Assembly (NCBI GenBank): GCA_003978475.1
Contig: QNZR01000163.1
Span: 1-11,541 of the forward strand
From: Sulfurimonas sp.
GTDB lineage: Bacteria; Campylobacterota; Campylobacteria; Campylobacterales; Sulfurimonadaceae
Direction of reading: 5' to 3'
DNA length: 11,541 nt
This document shows, piece by piece, positions 6,110 through 11,541 of this stretch. Made by a program: the position numbers and the translations under genes. Numbering within the stretch: position 1 is the stretch's first letter; each line of letters begins with the position of its first letter. Under the pieces are notes generated by a model, which was not told the origin of the DNA, made no database searches, and saw only the letters and a list, made by a program, of their open reading frames with translations.

Positions 6110-8623
6110 ATGCGTATGGTTATGATGGTATGTATGGTGTTTTTTGGTATTTTGTATGCCAATACCACCATTGAGCTAAAAAAGGGATGGCAGTTGGTAG
6201 GAGTACCTGAAAAACTCTCAGATATGTCGGTATTTGAGAACAACAATGTTGAAATTGTCTGGGGATTTGACGGAGCGACCCAGAAGTGGCGCGGTTACTC
6301 ATCCGATGCCAATATTACTCAAAAGATTCAAGCAGGCGCATGGGCACCGTTACAGCATCTCGAAGCATGGCAGGCGGTTTGGGTTTTTAGTCGCCATGAC
6401 TGGAATATGACGCTGGAATCGTCAACGCCGCCGCAAGATGCCGCCAATAATGACATCAAGCTGTATGCAGGATGGAATCTGGTGGAAGTACCACAGCAAA
6501 GTGTGGTCTCCGAAGGATTCTTTGGTGATGCCGTCGTGTGGAAATATGCTCAAGACCAAGAGTGGAAAGTCAATGATGCGACACTGAACTTCCCCTCCAT
6601 AGATGCCATTACCTCAAGTGAGGGTTTATGGGTTAAAAGTGAGACAACACACACGATTGATGTCGATAGTACACTATCAAAACTGCATACCTTCAACGAT
6701 GAAACCTCGATGTTGGCATATATTCGAAAAATGCTGCAAATGCAGCACTACTATCCGTATGAAACGACATCAGGCAGACCGCCAATGGTGGCAGTGTCCG
6801 ATGCAGAAAATATCTATTCCGGCACCAATGGCGACGACACACAAAGTATTACTGATGCCACGAGCACCAATCTTCAAGAAGCCGGAGTTGATGAGGGGGA
6901 TATTCTCAAACATGACGATGTGCATCTTTTCAGTGCCGATAATGCCAATAGCCGGATTGTGGTTACCTCGTTTCAAAAGCTTGCAGCTCAGGATTATGTG
7001 CCGTTGACACAGATTGATATGAACGGTAAAACGGTAATGACGATGTACTTACAGGATGATCGACTGACAGTGCTGTCAAATACGCAGCGTTATACCATCG
7101 CTGACGCTGCTGAAACAACGGTAGGCACCTCCCTTGTTTATGACCCAAATCAACGTTTTTCGCTCGATATTTTTGATGTTTCCGATATCCAACATATTCG
7201 TACGGTAGCATCGCATGAGATTGAGGGCAGTTATTGGGACAGTCGTCTGATTGAGGGACGTCTTTTTCTCATTAGTCAGTTTATGCCTAACGTCACCTCA
7301 GAGTATCCCAAAATCTATGTCAATACGGTGTGTACGACACTTCAACCCGATGAGGGAATGGAGTGCTCTACGGGTAACGACAATAGCGTTGATTCAGATG
7401 AAGAACCTTTACCGTTACGACCACGAGCCGCCACTCTGGAGTGTAACTACGATATTAAGGCATGGAATGCCAACAATTGTGACCAATTCCAATATGATGA
7501 CACGGGAGCCTGGAAATATGACTATGACAATCCTGTTATAACCGCTGAAAACCTGACACCCTTTGTGACACTTAATGGGAGCCGTCAGGCTTTGGTAACA
7601 CCTTCAAGGTTTTATGCACCCTATAAACTGAATCAGCGTGCCAATATTACCACCATTAGCAGTGTAACAATCACTGATGGACACTATGATGAAAGTGTCT
7701 CTTTTTTAGGCACTACCAATCACTTTTATGCGTCACCGACATCACTCTATTTGGTCTCGAGTGAGTATCCGATGTTTTTTGACTATAGGCATGGCAAAGA
7801 GCAGCAGATGATCTATAAATTTGCTTTAGGCAGTACCATTACCTACAAGGGACGCGGTGTTGTGGAAGGATGGATGCTTAACCAGTTTAGTATGGGTGAG
7901 AAAGACGGCTATTTGCGCGTGGCAACGACCGTCGGGCAATCATGGTGGAACCGTGAGACAAAAAACTCTGTTTACATTTTGAAAAATGTTGATGATCGCT
8001 TGCAGATCGAGGGGACACTCAGTGGTTTGGGCAAACCGGCCGAGACCATACGTGCGGTACGTTTTATGGGAGATCGCGGTTTTGTGGTGACCTTTGAACA
8101 GACTGATCCGCTCTATACCCTCGATTTGAGTGATCCGGTTAATCCTAAAAAAATCGGAGAGCTGAGTATTCCGGGATTTTCACGATATTTGCATGTCGTT
8201 GATGCGGATCGTGTACTGAGTATTGGACGTCATGCCGATGCGGAAGGTCGTCAGCAGGAGTTACAGGTACAGCTTTTTGATATTTCCGATTTTGCCAATC
8301 CGCGTCTTGCCGATACCGTTCAAATCGGTACTGCCGAGAGTTCGAGTGAAGCCGAATACAATCATAAAGCATTGGCTTACCGGGCGAGTGATCTGATGTT
8401 TGGACTGCCGTATCAGAGCTACAGCTACGGCATCAACAAAAACAGTAGTGAACACTTTGGTATCTATCAGATTGAGGGGATGCAGATTCGTTTACTGCAC
8501 ACGCTGACTTCTGAGGGCACGGAGTGGGGCGATGTTGGACGCGGTGTGATTTTTGATACCAGGGGGCATACGTACGGTGCTCTGATTAAGGGTACTCATA
8601 TGATATGCGATACGGTTAAATAA
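6110..8623 (+). CDS. Secreted beta-propeller protein with two N-terminal GW modules
   Basis: The protein has 837 residues from ATG 6110, or 840 from ATG 6101. It starts with a signal peptide ending near LYANT. Two related modules follow (about residues 21-102 and 116-186). Each has GW.LV.VP, then VW, a second tryptophan and a closing WV. The rest matches the secreted beta-propeller family (Beta_propel type, distantly WD40-like); its hallmark TNLQEAGVDEGDILKHDDVH begins the propeller at about 253. Blade-like DIFDVSD and LFDISDFANPR segments recur. Four cysteines at about 408, 419, 445 and 457 flank an acidic insert (SVDSDEE) and could form two disulfides outside the cell. The biochemical role of this family is not known to me; surface binding or adhesion is possible. 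A short lipoprotein gene follows 16 bases after the stop, probably in the same transcript. Confidence 0.85.
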   Translation: MRMVMMVCMVFFGILYANTTIELKKGWQLVGVPEKLSDMSVFENNNVEIVWGFDGATQKWRGYSSDANITQKIQAGAWAPLQHLEAWQAVWVFSRHDWNMTLESSTPPQDAANNDIKLYAGWNLVEVPQQSVVSEGFFGDAVVWKYAQDQEWKVNDATLNFPSIDAITSSEGLWVKSETTHTIDVDSTLSKLHTFNDETSMLAYIRKMLQMQHYYPYETTSGRPPMVAVSDAENIYSGTNGDDTQSITDATSTNLQEAGVDEGDILKHDDVHLFSADNANSRIVVTSFQKLAAQDYVPLTQIDMNGKTVMTMYLQDDRLTVLSNTQRYTIADAAETTVGTSLVYDPNQRFSLDIFDVSDIQHIRTVASHEIEGSYWDSRLIEGRLFLISQFMPNVTSEYPKIYVNTVCTTLQPDEGMECSTGNDNSVDSDEEPLPLRPRAATLECNYDIKAWNANNCDQFQYDDTGAWKYDYDNPVITAENLTPFVTLNGSRQALVTPSRFYAPYKLNQRANITTISSVTITDGHYDESVSFLGTTNHFYASPTSLYLVSSEYPMFFDYRHGKEQQMIYKFALGSTITYKGRGVVEGWMLNQFSMGEKDGYLRVATTVGQSWWNRETKNSVYILKNVDDRLQIEGTLSGLGKPAETIRAVRFMGDRGFVVTFEQTDPLYTLDLSDPVNPKKIGELSIPGFSRYLHVVDADRVLSIGRHADAEGRQQELQVQLFDISDFANPRLADTVQIGTAESSSEAEYNHKALAYRASDLMFGLPYQSYSYGINKNSSEHFGIYQIEGMQIRLLHTLTSEGTEWGDVGRGVIFDTRGHTYGALIKGTHMICDTVK
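6170..6667 (+). repeat. Tandem protein-level 'GW.LV.VP' modules
   Basis: Module 1 is encoded by about 6170-6415 and module 2 by about 6455-6667. Both begin with I.L..GW.LV.VP and end with a tryptophan-valine strand (AVWVF and GLWVK). The match is at protein level only; no DNA identity is evident, so the duplication is old. Confidence 0.6.
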
Positions 8624-8639
8624 TAAGAAGGAGATTAGC

Positions 8640-8810
8640 ATGAAAACAACAACAATAATTATCATAACAATTTTGCTGACATCGCTGTTAGCAGGATGCG
8701 GAGGCGGTGGCAATGTGGACCAGTCAGATACTTTTGTGACACGACAAAACGCACCGCAACCCAATGTTGCCGACAAGGCGTTGCGTCCGCCGAAACCCCC
8801 CTCTATTTAA
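8640..8810 (+). CDS. Small glycine-rich lipoprotein (56 residues)
   Basis: This short gene encodes a clear lipoprotein. The N-terminus MKTTT leads into a hydrophobic run and the lipobox LLAGC, so Cys20 should be lipidated and become the new N-terminus. The next residues are GGGG, with no Asp at +2, which favours outer-membrane sorting. The 37-residue mature chain is polar and ends in a proline-rich stretch (LRPPKPPSI), and looks unstructured. The start is firm: AAGGAG at 8628-8633 lies six bases before the ATG. It sits 16 bases after the beta-propeller gene and is probably co-transcribed with it, perhaps as its membrane-attached partner (inference). Its TAA overlaps the stop codon of the convergent HIT gene within TTAA 8807-8810. 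No family is recognised. Confidence 0.8.
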   Translation: MKTTTIIIITILLTSLLAGCGGGGNVDQSDTFVTRQNAPQPNVADKALRPPKPPSI

Positions 8811-9163
8811 ATGAAGTCTTTGGGGTCGGCATCGGCAAAGTGTCCCCATTTGAGTTTGGCACCGCCAAGCAGATGATAATGGAGATGTTTCACCTCCTGT
8901 CCGCCGTTGGCGCCAATATTGGTAATGAGACGGTAGCCGGAGTGCTCCACCCCCATTTCTTTGGCGACCTCCTGTATGAACGGTGTCATCTTTTCCATGA
9001 TTTCCCCGCTGACTTCATTAAAACTTTCTACATGTATTTTTGGAATTACTAAAATATGTACGGGAGCTTTGGGGTTGAGGTCATGAAATGCCAGAAAATC
9101 ATCGCTTTCTAAAACAGGGTTGGAGGGGATCTCTTTATTGACAATTTTACAAAAAATACACAT
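8807..9163 (-). CDS. HIT-family (histidine triad) nucleotide-binding protein
   Basis: The 118-residue protein is a complete HINT-type member. The C-terminal histidine triad motif HLHYHLLGG (93-101) holds the catalytic and phosphate-contacting histidines, and CIFC at residues 2-5 is the usual zinc-binding pair near the N-terminus. DLNPKAPVHILVIPK at 28-42 is the conserved nucleotide-binding region. Such enzymes hydrolyse purine nucleoside phosphoramidates and acyl-adenylates such as aminoacyl-AMP. Its divergent neighbour is an aminoacyl-tRNA synthetase, which produces aminoacyl-adenylates, so the pairing may make functional sense, though this is inference. An AAGGA binding site (plus-strand 9171-9175 read in reverse) supports the ATG at 9161-9163. 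The gene converges on the lipoprotein gene with a four-base overlap and no terminator between them. Confidence 0.95.
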   Translation of the reverse strand: MCIFCKIVNKEIPSNPVLESDDFLAFHDLNPKAPVHILVIPKIHVESFNEVSGEIMEKMTPFIQEVAKEMGVEHSGYRLITNIGANGGQEVKHLHYHLLGGAKLKWGHFADADPKDFI

Positions 9164-9192
9164 CGAATTTCCTTTGGATGGGGTATGGTATT

Positions 9193-9198
9193 ATTGTA
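9193..9198 (-). promoter_or_regulatory. Possible -10 box of the HIT gene
   Basis: On the minus strand TACAAT is a good -10 match, about 30 bases before the ATG, which would give a leader of roughly 23 bases. No convincing -35 box is seen. Confidence 0.4.
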
Positions 9199-9235
9199 AT
9201 CATTTCTCTCTTCAGAGCCTCTTAAATAGATTTTC

Positions 9236-9243
9236 TATAAAAT
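9236..9243 (+). promoter_or_regulatory. Likely -10 box of the pheS-pheT operon
   Basis: TATAAAAT is a near-consensus -10 box in the 123-base gap between the divergent HIT and pheS genes. The -35 match (TTCAGA at 9211-9216) is weak and the spacing is long. Transcription would begin near 9249-9251, leaving a leader of about 35-40 bases. Confidence 0.5.
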
Positions 9244-9286
9244 ACGCACAATATTAAGGGCAAATGTCCTTCGACAGGTGGTTGAA

Positions 9287-10279
9287 TTGAAAGAGTGGTA
9301 TGAAAAAATTGATGCCGTAGAGCGGGTGAGTGACCTCGAAGCCATACGTATTGGCATTTTTGGTAAAAAAGGGGTGCTGGCTGCCGAATTTGCCAAAATG
9401 AAAGAGGCTCCTAATGAGCAAAAAGCGGCTATTGCCAAAGCCTTGAACAGTCATAAATCCGATCTGAGTGTACGCATAAGAGAGAAAAAAGAGCTGCTGC
9501 AACTTCATGAACTTGAAGCGGCAATGCAGGCGGAAGCTCTCGATGTGACACTCTATTCGACGACATCACAGAGCGGTTCATTGCACCCGGTTATGGAGAC
9601 GATGGATCGCATTGTTGAGTATTTTAGCGCCATGAATTTTGCAGTGCATACCGGTCCGATGATTGAAGATGACTTTCATAATTTTGAGGCATTGAATCTA
9701 CCCAAATATCATCCTGCGCGTGATATGCAAGATACGTTCTATTTTCATGACGAGATGCTGCTGCGTACCCACACGTCACCGGTGCAGATACGCACCATGC
9801 TCAACAGCAAGCCACCCATTCGCATGATAGCGCCCGGTGCAGTATTTCGCCGTGACTATGATCTTACCCATACTCCGATGTTCCATCAGGTCGAAGGGCT
9901 TTTGGTAGATGAGGCAGGCCGTGTCTCTTTTGCCAACCTGAAGTTTATACTAGAGGATTTTTTACACCATATGTTCGGTGATGTCGCGGTACGTTTTCGT
10001 CCGAGTTTCTTTCCGTTTACGGAGCCTTCTGCGGAAGTGGATATCAGTTGTATTTTTTGTGAAGGCAGCGGGTGTCGTGTCTGCTCAAAAACGGGTTGGC
10101 TGGAGGTGTTGGGTTGCGGTATTGTTGATGCCAATGTTTTTGATGCCGTGGGCTATAAAGATGTCAGCGGTTATGCCTTTGGTTTGGGCGTGGAGCGCTT
10201 TGCGATGCTCATTCACCGTATTGGCGATTTACGTTCCCTTTTTGAGGGTGATATCCGATTATTGGAGCAGTTTAGATGA
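9287..10279 (+). CDS. pheS: Phenylalanine--tRNA ligase alpha subunit
   Basis: PheS is the catalytic subunit of the alpha2-beta2 enzyme that charges tRNA-Phe. The 330 residues show the N-terminal coiled-coil region (about 1-85) and a class II catalytic domain. Its landmarks are FRRDYDLTHTPMFHQVEG (motif 2, 187-204), the phenylalanine-pocket segment FPFTEPSAEVD, a cysteine cluster (CIFC..GC..C, 255-266) before TGWLEVLGCG, and motif 3 GLGVERFAML. TTG 9287 is preferred: AGGTGG (9276-9281) lies five bases upstream, and the resulting MKEWYEKI... length before DLEAIR matches what I recall of Campylobacter PheS. An in-frame GTG at 9278 is the alternative (333 residues) but has no spaced binding site. 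The stop overlaps the pheT ATG as ATGA. Confidence 0.95.
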   Translation: MKEWYEKIDAVERVSDLEAIRIGIFGKKGVLAAEFAKMKEAPNEQKAAIAKALNSHKSDLSVRIREKKELLQLHELEAAMQAEALDVTLYSTTSQSGSLHPVMETMDRIVEYFSAMNFAVHTGPMIEDDFHNFEALNLPKYHPARDMQDTFYFHDEMLLRTHTSPVQIRTMLNSKPPIRMIAPGAVFRRDYDLTHTPMFHQVEGLLVDEAGRVSFANLKFILEDFLHHMFGDVAVRFRPSFFPFTEPSAEVDISCIFCEGSGCRVCSKTGWLEVLGCGIVDANVFDAVGYKDVSGYAFGLGVERFAMLIHRIGDLRSLFEGDIRLLEQFR

Positions 10280-11541
10280 TCGTAACAAAACATTGGTTAA
10301 ATGAGTGGATTCCTCTTGAGGCGATTACGACGGAGCAGTTGCTTGCAACCTTGAATGCTATTGGTCTGGAAGTGGACCGTCATGAGCATTTTAGTGTTCC
10401 TGAGCATATTGTTGTGGGCAAGGTACTCTCTTGTGACAAACACCCCGATGCCACCAAGCTGAGTGTGTGTCAGGTCGATACCGGCTCGGCGGTGCAGCAG
10501 ATTGTCTGCGGGGCATCCAATGTCCGTGAAGGGCTCTATGTGGCTGTTGCTACCGTAGGTGCGCAGATGCCCTCGGGTATGGAAATTAAGCCACTCAAGC
10601 TTCGCGGTGTGGCGAGTGAGGGCATGCTCTGTTCAGCCGGTGAAATTGGTCTGCCTGCGCTGAATGAGGGTATTTTAGAGCTTGATGAGAGTATCGGCAC
10701 GCTGGCGTTGGGTACACCACTTTGTGAGAACCGCTACTTTAACGATGACCTGATTGAGATTGAGCTAACGGCAAATCGCGGAGATTGTCTAAGTATTCAC
10801 GGTATCTGTCGTGATCTTTGTGCTGCTTACAATATTGAGTTTCGGGAGCAACAGCAGCAGCGTAGGTCGGACAATGGCAAAGGGGTCGGTCGTCTGATTC
10901 ATCTCGTACATGAAGAGAGGCTCGATGTCGATGTATGCTACAGTGCTTTAGAACTCTCCTCTATCCAGCTGCCCTTAGTTGTACAATTGCGTCTGGCACT
11001 GATTGAAGTACAGCACAAAAGTGACCTGGAAGCACTGCTTTTTTACGCCACTTATAACAGTGGTGTCATCTTGCGAGCTTATTGCAAGGAGTTTTTTGAC
11101 AACAGTGAGGGTATTGCCCAATTGCGTCTTACTCGTGATGATGCCGGTTTTTCAGTACTTTACGGTCAGACCGAATATGCTTCGGTGGTCGGTGTCCATC
11201 AGAATCGTGTGTCTATGTGCACACAGCATCAGGGAACGGTTATTGTCGAAGCCAGCTATATAGCACCCGATACCGTCTCCAAACTGATGCATCAAAACCC
11301 AAGGGCTTCGGATGAATTTTACTATCGAACCTCACGCGGTACCGAAACCGATCTGGAATTTGGTCTGGTAACGGTATTGGATCTTTTGAAGCGTTACTGT
11401 GACGTCTCGTTTTATCGGGGGGCTTTGGAGTTGTCGCAGCAGCGTAAACCGTGCATTGTTGCGATGACTAGAGATGAGATTACCGCACTTATCGGCAATG
11501 ACGTGAAAAAAACGCAGATAGTTCAGATTCTTCAGCGTCTG
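10276..11541 (+). CDS. pheT: Phenylalanine--tRNA ligase beta subunit (5' part)
   Basis: The reading frame is open from ATG 10276 to the window edge: 422 codons of a protein normally near 770-800 residues. The first 150 residues start MIVTKHWLNEWIPLE and include the EMAP-II-like tRNA-binding domain (about 40-150), with KVLSCDKHPDATKLSVCQVD and LKLRGVASEGMLCSAGE. IEIELTANRGDCLSIHGICRD (from about 160) leads into the B3/B4 region that in this family hydrolyses mischarged Tyr-tRNA. FYYRTSRGTETDLEFG (348-363) closes that region, and the B5 domain begins near 390. The ATGA overlap with pheS couples translation of the two subunits, as expected for a heterotetramer. There is no internal stop; the truncation comes only from the window edge. 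Confidence 0.95.
   Translation, partial: MIVTKHWLNEWIPLEAITTEQLLATLNAIGLEVDRHEHFSVPEHIVVGKVLSCDKHPDATKLSVCQVDTGSAVQQIVCGASNVREGLYVAVATVGAQMPSGMEIKPLKLRGVASEGMLCSAGEIGLPALNEGILELDESIGTLALGTPLCENRYFNDDLIEIELTANRGDCLSIHGICRDLCAAYNIEFREQQQQRRSDNGKGVGRLIHLVHEERLDVDVCYSALELSSIQLPLVVQLRLALIEVQHKSDLEALLFYATYNSGVILRAYCKEFFDNSEGIAQLRLTRDDAGFSVLYGQTEYASVVGVHQNRVSMCTQHQGTVIVEASYIAPDTVSKLMHQNPRASDEFYYRTSRGTETDLEFGLVTVLDLLKRYCDVSFYRGALELSQQRKPCIVAMTRDEITALIGNDVKKTQIVQILQRL

Noticed and set aside
8789..8830. Intrinsic terminator between the lipoprotein and HIT genes
   Set aside because: The stem has a two-base bulge and a loop of about 20 bases, and neither strand shows a T-run after it.
11003..11263. Alternative plus-strand frame inside pheT
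   Set aside because: The pheT frame is continuous and recognisable across it.

Overview
The window reads as ordinary chromosome from a Gram-negative bacterium, most likely a Campylobacterota (Epsilonproteobacteria) of the Sulfurovum/Sulfurimonas kind. The reasons are the HIT gene divergent from a pheS-pheT pair, many ATGA start/stop overlaps, TATAAT-like -10 boxes with poor -35 boxes, a small c-type cytochrome, an outer-membrane porin-like protein and secreted modules of the 'GWNLVGVP' type. No rRNA, tRNA, CRISPR array, insertion sequence or phage gene was seen. The genus is an inference; no database was searched.

Layout. Positions 1-33 look like the tail of an unidentified upstream gene. 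A small Met-free monohaem cytochrome c follows (105-419). Next come argH (489-1877, last step of arginine synthesis) and an overlapping OsmC/Ohr-like gene (1874-2338). A compact co-directional operon runs from 2410 to 6039: an OmpR-type response regulator, a short histidine kinase, a secreted 151-residue protein with a CxxC motif, an outer-membrane beta-barrel protein and a Sel1-repeat protein. Each gene overlaps the next by 1 to 20 bases, so translation is probably coupled. A second unit (6110-8810) encodes a large secreted protein with two N-terminal 'GW..V.VP' modules and a beta-propeller region, then a 56-residue glycine-rich lipoprotein. This lipoprotein ends tail-to-tail with a minus-strand HIT-family gene; the two stop codons share a TTAA. 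Divergent from HIT are pheS (TTG start proposed at 9287) and pheT, which leaves the window after 422 codons.

How the genes may work together. argH, pheS/pheT and HIT are housekeeping. The accessory interest is the 2410-8810 block, in which a two-component system sits with five envelope or exported proteins. A reasonable inference is that the kinase senses a periplasmic state and controls these envelope genes, but the sequence does not show the signal or the function.

The most notable detail is at the start of the kinase gene. The only good ATG (3057, overlapping the regulator stop) is followed by six A residues and is one base out of frame with the first transmembrane segment and the rest of the kinase. 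One extra A, or a -1 slip on the A run, restores a perfect N-terminus. This is a sequencing error, a phase-variable or broken gene, or a slippage-controlled kinase.
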